DNA of 64,000 nucleotides from positions 20,438,297-20,502,296 of the forward strand of contig NC_046622.1 in the NCBI RefSeq assembly GCF_900324465.2, given 5' to 3'. Origin of the DNA: Anabas testudineus. Its lineage: Eukaryota > Chordata > Actinopteri > Anabantiformes > Anabantidae. The notes below the pieces were generated by a model. That model saw only the letters and a program-made list of their open reading frames with translations, was not told the origin of the DNA and ran no database searches. Each line of letters begins with the position of its first letter. Position 1 is the first letter of the stretch. Below, in pieces: positions 1 to 12,900 of this stretch. Both the position numbers and the translations under genes were made by a program.

Positions 1-135
1 GTCTGTATTTACTATCTATATGCAAATTAAAATTTGGTTTTGAAACTTTTTTTTTTTTACTTTTAACACATTGAGACATCAAAATAATACATCTACAAGT
101 GCTGTGTACGATGTACCTACTTATGATGTACTCAC

Positions 136-2122
136 TTTTTTCCAGGCTGCAGTTGAATGCATCCTCCCAGAACTCAGTAAGTACTGGGGAAGCTGCCACT
201 TTAGTGGGAGAGAGATCCAGCAGGAAGTCTCTCAGACCTGGGATGACAGATCGTGGAATACCAAATCCAATGGCTCCAGCACAGAAAGTGAACTTCAGCA
301 TGTCTGGGTGAGTCACCCAGGCCTCACTGCCTATCCACTGACGAGGTGGAGAAGGTTCACGAGACAACTCCTCCATCAGTATCTTCATGTCTCCAAAGGA
401 TACGAATGCTACAACAACCATAGCTGTTGACCTGGAGAAATATTATGCTGTATTATTTTATACCAGTAAAAACACAAATGTGTTTTATATTTGTAAGATA
501 ATAACAATAACAAACTAATGTATATTTATGTTTATTGCATAAATATGATTAAACAAACATTGAACAATGAACAATGCCAATCTGGCACTAAGAGAAGAAA
601 ATCCTTTAATAATCTTCTCTATGACCAACTCCCTTTAAAACTGGTTTTATGACAAAAAGTTAGCTTCAGCACATAAAACACATTAAGCAATGTAGAAACC
701 TGTTGATAACATCAGCCACTTTCTGGATTCTGCTACGTGGGTGGGTACGATAGAAAGATTCAGAGTATTCAACACAGATTCCCTCTTTCTGTGCTGCATT
801 CAGGAAAGAAGCCATGCCATAATTTCCATAATCTGAATCTGAGCGGACAGCACCTATCCACGTCCAACCAAATTGTTTCACCAGCTTGGCCAGAGCTTCA
901 GCCTGAAACTGGTCACTGGGAATTGTTCTGAAGAAACTGGGATACTGCTGCTTATTGGACAAACATGCACAAGTAGCAAAGTGGCTCACCTAAAGGAAAT
1001 CAACATCAAATAATTCTTTAATGTCACAGTCAACAAATCTGCATGTGTATATTTTAAACACAATTTTCAAAAAGACGTAAGATATTTACTAGAGGAATTT
1101 TAAAGGGTCCGATGATACGTGACATGGCAATGGATTGCCCAGATCCAGACTCACCAACAACTGCCATCACCATACCAGACTGTGAACAGTTGTCACCAGT
1201 GTGAAACACTTGATCCAGGCCATTTGTAAACTGGAATGCCACTTTCAGTGCCATAGGAACTAAGGCACATGAGTCATGGATCTGATAACCGAGTCGGATG
1301 CCAGGAATTAGCTTTGTACTGTTGTTAATCTCCTCAATGGCAAAGATCATTGCACGTGAGAAGTGAACATTGCGGGAGTCGATTCTATGCACAAACAGTC
1401 ATATTTAATATCTAAGTATTCAATATTTAAAAAATGTAATAAATATGAAATGGACAATTCACAATATTAGTAAAAAATATACAGTGAAGGAGAACTACAA
1501 TTTATTACTATGGATGATAAGCTGCGCTGCGTCATTAGGCCACACAATTTCAGTCATTAAGAAAAGCGCTTCTGTTTTATATAACCATAACCTCATTTTG
1601 TCAACTTAATAACTCTACCTAATTAACTAAATAAATAATATTTTCATCATGAAGTAATTATTTTGACATTGAATTGAAAAAACACAAAAATGTTTTTTTT
1701 TTAAGTTTTAACTGTCAAACAAATTCATTGGAACATACACAGAATAAACAGATAAAATAAAAATCTGACAAACATTTCTTTCCCCACGTGTCCTTTTATC
1801 ACCAATGTTTCCTTCTTACTAACCTCCCTGTGCACATCAGTGGCTCAGGCATGGTGGTGTAGTTATGCTGCACTGTTTGCATGTTGCTATGTATGGCAAA
1901 AGCACCCCCAATGACATAGTCACCATTAATTGAAAATGCAGGTAGACGAGGGATACCCTGCAGTTTACATATGACAGATGAATCCTCAGCTCCAGCCCTA
2001 GCCTGTGTGCAGGAAGCCCTTTCATTCAGATTATCCCCACAATAATTCACAGAAACTCCTGACTTCATCCCTAGCAAACCCAGAGCTATTCTCAGACCAA
2101 ATAAAAGAGCTGAGACCTCCAT
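136..2122 (-). CDS. OlfC/V2R-like odorant receptor, gene 1 (5' half; runs off window start)
   Basis: Exons in transcription order are 1824-2122, 1090-1384, 700-989 and 136-431 (299, 295, 290 and 296 bp), with GT/AG borders and phases that close. Exon 1 gives a signal peptide starting [17 protein letters not shown] and the start of the Venus-flytrap ligand domain. Exon 2 holds the GESGSGQS loop. The third exon starts [10 protein letters not shown] and carries SDSDYG. The fourth carries WIGSEAW. These are the amino-acid-pocket landmarks of class C GPCRs. The end of the ligand domain, the cysteine-rich linker and the seven-TM exon must lie left of position 1. The ATG at 2120-2122 is the only one ahead of the signal peptide. 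No stop or frameshift is seen. The protein resembles genes 2-5 on the same strand. The function (amino-acid odorant receptor) is inferred from the family. Confidence 0.88.
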
Positions 2123-2156
2123 CCCTCAGGTCTACACATGCATGTCTAACAGTGTT

Positions 2157-2192
2157 GGTTTATATAGCTTATCATTGAGAAGCCTCCCCTTA
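2157..2192 (-). promoter_or_regulatory. TATA-type promoter block of gene 1
   Basis: On the minus strand the block reads GGGGAGGCTTCTCAATGATA then AGCTATATAAACC. The TATA element lies about 44 nt upstream of the ATG. The same GGAGGG...TTATCTGAGAAGC-TATATAAACC arrangement occurs before genes 2, 3 and 4. It was identified by comparison only. Confidence 0.6.
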
Positions 2193-2689
2193 ATGCAAGT
2201 CTTCTTTTTACACAATAGGTGGAGGAAGCACTTACCCAATGGAAAGGGACACATGCAATAAAGTAAATAAAGGAAACTTTATGTTCATGTTCACTCTTTT
2301 TTTACTCATTTACTTGCACTTGAGTTATTTTTCTATCTAATAAATTCCATTTGCATTATACTGTATGGGCCAAATAAAGCTAGCGTTAGTGTTGCAGCTC
2401 CTATTCATAGTTGGACTATATGACACCACATTCTGCTGCATAGGAGTGACTGTTAAAAGCAAGTGACATTGAAGTTTGCAAAACACGCTGAACTCTATCT
2501 ATAACACTATTTACCTTTTAAAGTGTTCAGTACCATCTGTGAAGTTGCATTTACTGGACAAACCTCACCTTGCTCTCACTAAAGTCCATGATTCTTGTTC
2601 ATTATGCTATTTAGCAAAACATTCCCTCATTTCTTCAAGTTATCCTTTCAATGATTGTACTCACAAAACTTTACATTTATAATTATTGC

Positions 2690-2842
2690 ATATTTTTTAT
2701 TAATCCTCTTGGGGAAATTTTGCTGGACAGCTGCCAGACAGCACGTATAGACATGTACAGACATGTAGCCAGGAGGAACTGAGAATCGAAGCACTGATCA
2801 TTGGGTGACAACTGCTCTACCAACTGAGGTACTGCTGCCCCC
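2690..2842 (-). repeat. tRNA-derived SINE
   Basis: On the minus strand the head reads GGGGGCAGCAGTACCTCAG and contains a Pol III A-box-like stretch (CTCAGTTGGTAGAGCAG, plus-strand 2812-2828). A B-box-like CTTCGATTCTC follows at 2781-2791. The 3' end carries CCCCAAGAGGATTAATAAA, which resembles the 3' end of the LINE fragment near 37880-37900. The tRNA-like part has no intact cloverleaf, so it is a SINE and not a tRNA gene. Confidence 0.6.
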
Positions 2843-3859
2843 ATTTTGTCACACCTAACCCTAGGTCTGTAAATGGGCAAAAGAATTTAACTGGATGATT
2901 ACAGCTAATCAGCACCAGCTGCCTTTTTGTTCATGCACAATATATAGCGAGGGAGAGAGAGACAGAGAGACAGCAGGAATTAGTTCCCAACATGGAGTTG
3001 ATTTCTGTGCACACAGTGAGAAGCTGCCCACCGTACTGTACGATCGTCCCACTCCCAGACATATTGTTCAATTCCTAAAGCTGTCACTGGACAATAAAAT
3101 TACAAATTCTATATATTATGTCCACAAGCTGTTCAAGTCACATACATTTTTTTACCAAAATTAAAATAATAAAATGAAAACTATAGTACAACAACAATTA
3201 CAGTAGCATTTTTTGACAGGGGGTCCTTAAAATGACATTCCAGTAAAGAATAATTTGCAACAGCAACATCGTGAAAATGCTGAGTGGCTAGTAAAAGAAA
3301 ACCACTAGCCTTAGTGACGTGCAGTAAAATTAAACCATTGCTGAAGACTGTGGTATTAATACTCTAATCTTCGACTTTTCCTAAAATTGTGTTCCATAGC
3401 ATCCATTATATTTCAAAACAATTCACATTAAAAACCAGGGCATTATCCCTGTAAAGGCCAGTGGGTAAAATGTACCCACTATATAAATAATTTATTTTCA
3501 TGCAAAATAATTTCAAATGCCTTTAATGTTAAATTCTATGTTGTTTGACAATGTCCTTTGCTCGCTTGCTTAAGCATACAGTGACCCCTGCCAGTATAGG
3601 TATTAATTGGAAGTATGATAATAGAACTGATGATAAATTATAACCAGGTTCTCTTTTGATTAGCCCCAAAAACTAGCATAAAGATTATGACAATTTGTTT
3701 AGTACCTTGATATAATAATAATAATAATCAAATAGCTGTTAAATTGAAACATCAAGACACAACTCACATTTGTTATTACTTTTAACATTAGGTTTATTTT
3801 ACATTTTAAGCAAAATGCTGACTGTGTATAATGTGCACAGCACAAAATTTCCAAAGTTC
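2843..3859. other. Intergenic, gene 1 to gene 2; no gene seen
   Basis: AT-rich spacer with a short purine (GAGAGA) tract near 2950-2975. Plus-strand TTTATT at 3793-3798 gives an AATAAA polyadenylation signal about 60 nt after the stop of gene 2. Nothing else can be supported. Confidence 0.5.
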
Positions 3860-6800
3860 CTAAGATTGACATTTGCTCATGACATGTTTCTTAGTGTTCT
3901 TCTCTGGCCTAAACACTATGATAAAACACTTTGGAGCAAATATACACAGTATTAGTCCAAAACTAGAGGCTAGAATAGCAAATATCTCCACAGCCACAGT
4001 AAATTTCCCAGGAGAGCTGACAAAAGCTGGAATAAAAGTGATCCAGACTGCACAGAAGATCAACATGCTGAAGGTGATCAGTTTAGCTTCATTAAAATTA
4101 TCAGGTAGTTTCCGAGCTAGGACAGCTAACACAAAGCAGAAGACAGACAGTAGTCCTATGTACCCCAATACTGTCCAGAATGCAACAGATGAACCTAAAG
4201 CACACTCCAGGATGATTTTCTCTTTGTATGTAGTTAGGTTTTTCATTGGAAAAGGAGGACTAAGAACCAACCAAACAGAACATATTAAAACTTGTATGAA
4301 TGTAGAAGATACCACAGTCATTCTCTGCTGTGGAGGACCAAACCATTTCATGACATTACTACCTGGAAGTGTAGCTTTGAAGGCCATTAACACAACTATA
4401 GTTTTCCCAAGAACACAAGAGATGCACAGGACAAAGGTGATCCCAAATGCTGTGTGACGCAGCATACAGGACCACTCCGAGGGTGCTCCAATGAACGTTA
4501 ATGAACATAAGAAACACAGAGTCAAAGAGAAGAGCAGCAGGAAGCTCAGCTCAGAGTTGTTGGCCCTGACAATCGGGGATGTTCTGTGGTGAAAGAATAC
4601 AGTCGCTGTTATAACAGCCAGACAGGCACCACAGATGGAGAATGCAGCCAGGATGATTCCTAGGACCTCACTGAAGGAGAGAAACTCTACAGGCTTTGGG
4701 AAACAAGTGTCTCTCTCTGGATTAGGCCAGAATTCTTTAAGACAAGGGAAACAGTCAGTGGAATCTGAAAGAAAATATTACAATTAATTAAATTAAAAAT
4801 TTAAAGTCACACGTTTGATGTCATATAAACCTCAAACCATGTTATTTTACCTGTAGCATTGCTGATCTCTCCCTCAGGACATGGTATACAGTCATAACAG
4901 CAGATGGGTTTTCCTTTCTGCAGCACTTTATGAGTTCCTGGAGGACAGCTGTCAGAGCACACTGACACAGGAACCTGAAAACATACAGTATAAAGAGGCA
5001 AACTATTACTTTGCTGTACAGCTGTTATGATTATGATCATTTGTTGCTCCTCACTTGTGTCCTGCCCTCCATCCAGGTTAAGTTCTTGTAGATATGGAAC
5101 TCTTGGCCCACTGGCAGTGATGCATCATAGTACCCTACTGTCACCAACTCAATGCTGCCACTGCTACTTTTCTGCCAGTTAACCAGCTCATACTTGGCCA
5201 CAGGATCCCCGTTGGCATCAAATGACACATGGTAACCATTTTGGGAAAAATTTACTTTCTTCAGCTGAGTTAGAATCTGTCAAGATGAAGTAAAGTGATT
5301 AGTTAGGGAGAGACAGGAAAGAACTAATGTAAAATAAGTTCTAATTGAAATTCATAATAAATATAATACAGATAAAAAGATATGGCAATGTTCATTTATT
5401 AGTTTCAACTGACCTGCTTGGAGTCTATTCTGGTGAGTTTGTCACACTGAGTTGTAGAATTTGTCTCCTGACACACAGCATTGTGAATGGCATGAGCTAT
5501 TGCATAAACAGCTTTGTACACCATGTTAGTGATGCGGAGCTCAGATGTGTCGGTGTACGGGCTATGGAGCGTTTGTATGGCTTCACTTCCATCACAGACA
5601 CGTTTATCTTTTGCAGCACCTAAAATATATAAAGATACAGTTTTTATACTTTTTGTGTCTTTTTTTCCAGTGACGTAACAAATCAAACATGCCTGTCAAA
5701 ACATATGCATTGCTGATACTTTCAAAACTTGCTCAATCCATTAAAATGTGTTAAATAAGCCTCTGAAAATACTGTAATTTTAGTAGCCTACTTGTATTTT
5801 ACACATTCTGCAAACAAAATCGAATGTTTAATCTTTTCTGTTATGATGCTTTCTATACTGTCAGTTTTACTGTGGGTTTGTATTTGGAGACTTCTATTGG
5901 CATTGTGAAACCACTGTAACCTTCTAAGACAGCCTCATTGTATTAGACGTCCACCTCATGATTATTTTGAGTGATTATTCAGTTCAACAGCATAATGTAA
6001 GTTTAGTTTGGACTAGAAGCTGTTGACTTTTTAACCCAGGGAGGTCCATTCAGAAAGAGGGTCAAGATAAGCATAATGAACAAATTATGAACTATTATTA
6101 TTATTATTATCTATAATTACTATGAACTATTGTGCCAATTTACAAATATGAGCAACTTTCTCACTTTTCTCCAGGCTGCAGTTGAATGCATCCTCCCAGA
6201 ACTCACTGAGAATTGGGGAGGCTGCCACTTTAGCGGGAAAGAGATCCAGCAGGAAGTCTCTCAGGCCTGGGATGACAGATCGTGGAATACCAAATCCAAT
6301 GGCTCCGACACAGAAGGTAAATTTCAGCATGTCTGGGTGAGTCACCCAGGCCTCACTTCCTATCCACTGACGAGGTGGAGAAGGCTCACGAGACAGCTCC
6401 TCCAGTAATGTCATCATATCTCCAGAAACAACAAATGCCACAACAACCATAGCTGTTGACCTATAAAAACATTATTATCTATTACACAAATATAAACACA
6501 AATATATTTGCAATATGTTCTAAGAATATTACATGATCACTGTGGTGGAATACATTATTGTAAAATATGTCAACAGAACAATGTATTTTTTCCACTGATA
6601 TATTTTTTTTTCTGTGATTATATTATATTATATTATATTATATTATATTATATTATATTATATTATATTATATTATATTATATTATATTATATTATATTA
6701 TATTATATTAAACTGAAATGTGCTTTAAAAAAACACAATCTAAAACAAACCACTTTTATTAAAAGTGCACTGCAGCACAGCAAGAAGTATAAACAGTAGA

Positions 6801-8199
6801 TTTTAAACCTGCGAATCACATCAGCCACTCTCTGGATCCTGCTACGTGGGTTGGCACGATGGAAAGATTCAGAGTATTCCAGACAGATACCCTCCTTTTG
6901 TGCTGCATTCAGGAAAGATGCCATGCCGTAATTACCGTAGTCTGTATCTGAGCGGACAGCACCTATCCACGTCCAACCAAATTGTTTCACCAGCTTGGCC
7001 AGAGCACCAGCCTGAAACTGGTCACTGGGTACTGTTCTTAAGAAACTGGGATACTGCTGCTTATTGGACAAGCATGCACAAGTGGCAAAGTGGCTCACCT
7101 AAGAGAGAATAACTGTTAAGTGAAAAATAACCATATCATTTTTTCATCGCACAGTCAAATAAATCTGAAATTGCATATTTTAAATTAACAAACAACATTT
7201 AAAGATACTTACTTGAGGAATGTTGAAGGATCCAATGACACGCAACATGCCAATGGATTGTCCAGACCCAGATTCACCAACAATTGCTTTTACCATACCA
7301 GATTGTGAGCAGTTGTCGCCAGTGCAAAACACTGGATCCAGGCCATTTGCAAGTTGGAATGCCACTTTTACTGCCATTGGAACTGAGGCACATGAGTCAT
7401 GGATCTGATAACCGAGTGTGATGCCTGGAAGCAGCTTGGTACTGTTGTTAATCTCCTCAATGGCGAAGATCATTGCACGTGCTAAGAGCAATTCCCGAGT
7501 TTCAATTCTGAAAACAAACATGTCATTACTTAATTATACATCAGCAGGATCTCAACATTACCTAAACCTTACAGAAACACAGTAGAAAACAATTGCAAAT
7601 CATACATATACATACACGAAACTGTTGCCATACTACCATAATCACTGTTGTTCAATTTAGAATCAATGAACCAAAAATAAAACTATATTACTTAAGAACT
7701 CAAAAAAATCAAACAACCACTATGTTAAGACAATATATCAGAGCAACATTGATTTGGCCCTTATTATTAAATGAGCCTTTTTTTACTTTCAGTAACACAC
7801 AAATACTTTGAAGCAATACTGAAACATCGGTGTAAAAGACTTCCATCATAACACTGTCTGTAATTCTTTTTATCCCCCATGTCCTGCTCTTACTAACCTC
7901 CCTGTGCACCTTAGTGGTTCAGGCATGGTGGTGTAGTTATGCTTTACCGCCTGCATGTTGTAGTGTATCGAGAAAACGCCCCCAATAACATAGTCACCAT
8001 CCATTGAGAATGCAGGTTGAAGAGGGCTGCCCTGCAGCTTACACTGCACAGATGAAGCATCACGGCTGACTCCAGCACCAGCCCTAGCCTGTGTGCATTC
8101 ATCCTTTTGTTTCCCATAATTATTTGTAGCAAGACTTGAGTTAAACTCAGGCAAAGTCAAGGCAAATGTGAGACAAATAAAAAGAGTTGAGATCTCCAT
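3860..8199 (-). CDS. OlfC/V2R-like odorant receptor, gene 2 (complete)
   Basis: Eight exons: 7898-8199, 7213-7507, 6809-7098, 6165-6460, 5414-5619, 5055-5276, 4851-4974 and 3860-4764 (302, 295, 290, 296, 206, 222, 124 and 905 bp). They total 2640 bp, or 879 residues, close to the class C receptor norm. The signal peptide is [19 protein letters not shown]. The ligand domain spans roughly residues 25-535, with the pocket loop [14 protein letters not shown] and WIGSEAW. The cysteine-rich linker (538-579) has [11 protein letters not shown] and [12 protein letters not shown]. The seven-TM domain occupies about 600-860, and the tail is short, ending [15 protein letters not shown]. Exon 6 is open from DSTDCFPC to the stop. 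The middle of the ligand domain is spread over three exons rather than one. Gene 3 is a near-identical tandem copy from intron 5 upstream. Confidence 0.93.
6617..6710. repeat. (ATATT)n microsatellite in gene 2 intron
   Basis: A nearly pure pentanucleotide array of about 19 units lies between the 6165-6460 and 6809-7098 exons. The matching array in gene 3 is at 17808-17912. A plus-strand frame through it (YYIIL repeats) is an artefact. Confidence 0.95.
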
Positions 8200-8228
8200 G
8201 CCTCAAGTGTGTGTCTACAAAAGGTGTA

Positions 8229-8266
8229 ATTTATATAACTTTTCAGATAAAAACTTCCCTCCTTCT
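8229..8266 (-). promoter_or_regulatory. TATA-type promoter block of gene 2
   Basis: The minus strand reads GGAGGGAAGTTTTTATCTGA followed by AAAGTTATATAAATT. The TATA element is about 40 nt before the ATG at 8199. The block is shared with genes 1, 3 and 4 and includes an AGATAA (GATA-type) core on the opposite strand. Confidence 0.6.
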
Positions 8267-8599
8267 ACTGTGCCTTATTATACGTTACAAAGAGGGAGCT
8301 CCACCCAGTTTCTTTGGCTACATGTATTATATGTATAATTTCCAATAAGTATCTATGTGACTTTTCTACTTTTTTAAGTTACTGTTGTAAGCATTAAATG
8401 TCTCCCAAACGTCGACCCTGTTCTTGCTTAATTTGAAAAAGTACTTATGTTGATTTTGATGGGCCTTAAACCAAGCCATGATAAAGTTCAGATTTCCCAT
8501 TATACCTTGGACCCAGAAATGTTATGGTGTAAACCCAGAATACAGAATATAAGTACTTGCACTTGACTAGTGAGTTTAGGTACTACAACTAAAACTATA

Positions 8600-9225
8600 C
8601 CAAGGCAAGGATTTTTAGGATTCTCTACCAAACAAGTCTTTCTGTCCATACAGCTACCTAATTCCTGTGAATACAATATAAAAGGAATGCTCCGATAAAA
8701 TTCCTTCAAATTTGGCACAAATGTCAACTTGGACACAATGATGAACAAAATAGATTTGGTGGCTTAAGGTCAAAGGTCAAGGTCACACTGATTTTACATT
8801 CGCCGTGTTCTTGTGATACTATCTTGTGAATGGTTGGTTAAAATTCTCAGACGTCCAGGTGAAGCTATCTGGCGACTTAACAAGATAGAAGTCCAGCTGG
8901 TATGACTCAACTTCCAGATTTCTTTAGAATGAGATATATGAAGAAAACTTTCAAGGACAGGTTGAGAGAATATCCTTAAATTTTGTACAGCTATCCAAAT
9001 TAAGTCAATGGTGAACCAAATTGTTTGTGGCCAAAGGTCAAAGTTCAAGGTTGTACAGACCACAACTTCATCCAATCTTTGTGAACCGATATGTCAGTTA
9101 TGTGCTAATGAAATTTCTTCAAATGTGCCACAACTGGCTTTTGGTAGACAGAAATGAAAAGGTCAAGGTCACTGTGTGACTGAGTGTTGCATTGTTGTCA
9201 GTGCTACATCTGAGAATATATTTCT
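8600..9225. repeat. Interspersed repeat with AGGTCAAAGGTCAAGGTCA phrases
   Basis: Three related sub-units each combine 'AAATTTGGCACAAATGTCAA'-like text with AGGTCA-rich phrases (near 8767, 9032 and 9160). Part of the same repeat sits upstream of gene 3 at 19925-20005, where about 560 bp is missing at an (AT)n tract. No open frame looks like a protein. I recognise this as a common fish interspersed repeat but cannot name its class. Confidence 0.5.
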
Positions 9226-9904
9226 GAGTGCAGACCCTGGATCACTGTTGCCAAATATGTGTTTTAAATGCCATTCAGAGCTTGTTTTGGGCTGTTGTGG
9301 GTTGTAGATATTTATATGTTTCCAAAAGGCTCAAAACTGGTTATAGAGAGAAAAAATATATATCAGAAAAATTGAAAATAATATTATACAATTGTACTTA
9401 CAATACAATGTTTTTAATTCAACAGTAATGTTACAGGTTTCATTTAAATTTAAAAGAAATATAATTTTAAGAATTCATACAACTGAACCCACAGGTAAAA
9501 TACAACTTAGTTAGTTTTTGGGTTATATCAATAGCTGGGCAAGTCAATAACTGTTGTGATTGATAATGCCAGGTACAAGAAACAGCAATACTCCAGCAAG
9601 ACCTACTGACCTCAATCTATAATGCACTTATATGATTTATTTATGAAGAATATTATTATATATTTAAAATAATTTAAATATGAGTTTTATCCAATTGTTG
9701 AGACTGGTGTTTTTATTAGGATTTGTGACATCACAGAGTAAAAAGACATTTGCACAATGAAATGAAAATAACAAGTTAATATAAAAAAACTTTATTGACT
9801 TAAATGTGCCCAGCATGAGTTTCATAGTGAATGCTGTCATATTGACTATGTCCACAAATCCTAGTATTAATTTTTGTTCATTAATTTTTATTTTTTATTT
9901 TTTG

Positions 9905-12900
9905 TGTTGTTCTCTGGTTTAAACATTATGATAAAACACTTTGGAGCAAAAATACACAGTATTAGTCCAAAACTAGAGGCTAGAATAGCAAATATCTCCA
10001 CAGGAGAGCTGACATAATTGATTGATTGGCTGACCTGCTGCTCCTCCTACGGTAGGCATATAGTATCACTTACTGCTTACTTTAACCAACTTAAAACTAA
10101 ATTCATAGTTTTAGTGAACAGCACTACTGGTGAGAGAGTTGAAACATACACCTGTGTTACTTAAGGACCATTCATAATAGTCAATACTCTTGTTTTCTTG
10201 TGTTGTGAGGTCCGTTAGCTCTACTCTTTTAGCCTTGGCTGCTTCTCCCTCTTCTTCTTCTCCTGCTCTCTCTTGCTCGGTTTGTCACATGTTTAGTTTC
10301 TCCTCGACCTCTTTTAGTGAGAAAGGGATCTGTAATAAATGTAGTTTTTTTTCAGCATTGGAGGCGAGGCTGACTGATTTGGAGACTCAGCTCCGCGCCT
10401 TGGAAAATAAGCCAGCTAGTCAGGTCCTAAGTGATGTCCCACAAACAACGTGGGCTACATAAACAATTAGAAAACGTTTTGGAGAAAACCTGGGCTGATT
10501 ATAAGAGACGGAATCCATCCTACTTTACAGTAGATGTCTCAACTCTCTTGAAATATGGCAGAGTTTATTAGACGACCTAAACCCTGACATCTCAGAGTGG
10601 AGCCCAGGACACAGAGACGCAGTCGTACAAACCTATCTGCAGCTTCCTTACAGCCTTCACCCCCCAAAAACCACCATAACCCCATAGAGACAGTGTCTGC
10701 TCCTCGACTACCTAAATTGTTTAAATCAAGAACCAACACAAGAGGAGTGATTCATTAGAACCTGATAAAAATAAAGACGACTCCTCTCTCAGAACAAAAT
10801 ACAAACAAAACAATCAAACGTGGACTGTTAAATATCAGATCTCTCTCGTCTAAATCACTGTTAGGGAATGATTTGATAATTGACCATCAAATAGACTTAT
10901 TCTGTCTTACTGAAACCTGGCTGCAGCAGGATAAATATGTCCGTCTGAATGAGTCAACCCCCTCAAGTCATATTAATTATCATGTTCCTAGAAGCACAGG
11001 TCGGGGTGGAGGAGTAGCAGCAATCTTCCACTCAAGTTTGTTAATTAACCCCAGACATAAACATAGTTTTAATTCATTTTGAGCCTCACTCTTAATTACA
11101 TTTATATTTTTATATTATAATTTAAAGTACCAAACTTTACTACACCTACACCATCACTACAGTAGAAGTTTATGTGAAAATGCTGTTGACAAATTTAAGG
11201 AACTGATTCCATCTTTTATTTCAGAGCCATGTACCAACACAGAGGAAGGCAGTTATTTCAACGCTACTCCAGCACAAGTGGACTATCATGTTAATAGTAC
11301 TCGGAACAATACTTGATACTGTTGCTCCTCTGAAAAAGAAGCTAGTGAATCAGAGGAAGTTAACTCCATGGTACAATTCACAAATCCGTAGCTTAAAGCA
11401 GAAATCACATAAGCTGGAAAGGAGGTGGTGTTCCACAAATTTAGATGAATATTGCCTAGCCTGGAAAGATAGTTTAATAATATGTAAAAAAGCCCTTCGT
11501 AAAGCTAGAACCTCATATTGCTCCTCATGAATAGAGGCAAATAAGAACAACCCTAGGATTCTTTTGAGCACTGTAGCCAATTGATCAAATCCTCCCTGGA
11601 TAAGGATTGTCTCATTTGTACAACAACTCTAGATTCATTTGTAAGACGCGCCTCTACTTAGAATGCTTCCTCCCCATAGATCGTTCTGAATTCATTTCAG
11701 TAATAAATTCCTCTAAAGCATCAACATGTCTCTTAGATCCCATCCAGACTAGACTCCTCAAAGATGTCTTACCGTTTTAAGGTTGCTGTAGTCAAGCCCC
11801 TACTCAAAAAGCCTACTCTGGACTCAGAGGTTTTAGTGAATTATAGACTAGTATCAAATCTGCCCTTTATCTCTAAAATTTTTGAAAAAGTAGTTTCTAA
11901 GCAATTATATGACCACCAGCGCAACAATAACTTGTATGAAGATTTCCAGTCAGGATTTAGAGTACAGCATAGCATCAGCACAGAAACAGCACTGGTAAAG
12001 GTCACTAATGATCTTCTATTAGCATCAGACAGTGGTCTACTCTCTATACTCGTCTTGTTAGATCTTAGTGCTGCATTCGACACTATAGATCACAACATTT
12101 CATTGCACAGACTGGAACATGTCATTGAGATCGGGAACAGCACTAGAATTGTTAAATCCTATCTGTCAGATAGATTCCAGTTTGTACATGGTAATGATGA
12201 ATCTTCCATGCACAGCAAAGTTAGCTATGGAGCTCCACAGGGATCTGTGCTTGGACCTGATTCTTTTCACTTTATATATGTCCCCCTTTAGGCAATATTA
12301 TTAGGAAACACTCATTGTTATGCAGATGGTACCCAGCTATACCAATCTATGAAACCAGAAGAAACTAATCAATTAGTCAAACTTCAAGCATGCTTAAAAG
12401 ACATAAAGGCCTGAAGGTCCTCCAAGTTCCTTCTCCTAAATCCAGACAAGACAGAGGTTATAGTGTTTGGGCCTAAAAATCTCAGAGGACACTATGTCTA
12501 ATCACATTCACACCCTTGAAGACTTAGTATTGGCCTCAAGTAACACTGTAAGAAATCTCGGAGTTATCTTTGATCAGGATGTCTCCTTCACTTCATACAT
12601 CAAAGAAATCTCTAGAACTGCCTTTTTTCACCTGAGAAATATTGTTAAAATTAGGAGCATCCTGTCCCAAAGTGATGCTGACAAACTAGTCCATGCATTT
12701 GTTACTTTCAGACTGGACTATTGTAATTAATTATTAATAGGATGTCCCAATAACTAATTAAAAAGCCTCCAGTTAATCCAAAATGCTGCAGCCAGAGTTC
12801 TGACAGGACTTAGTAAGAGAGATCATATTTCTCCACGGTTAGCTGCCTGTAAAATCCAGAATTGAATTTAAAATTCTTCTCCTCACTTATAAATCACTTA

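Noticed and set aside
71-430. 119-codon plus-strand frame
   Set aside because: Antisense of the fourth exon of gene 1. The same shadow appears opposite the equivalent exon in genes 2-5.
2690-2842. tRNA gene on the minus strand
   Set aside because: A-box and B-box resemblance only. No acceptor-stem pairing, and a LINE-like tail marks it as a SINE.
3873-4457. 194-codon plus-strand frame, with 139-codon versions at 15110-15529 and 31862-32281
   Set aside because: Antisense shadow of the conserved seven-TM exon. It recurs wherever that exon is present and has no start context or homology of its own.
6508-6799. YYIIL-repeat open frames
   Set aside because: (ATATT)n microsatellite translation inside an intron.
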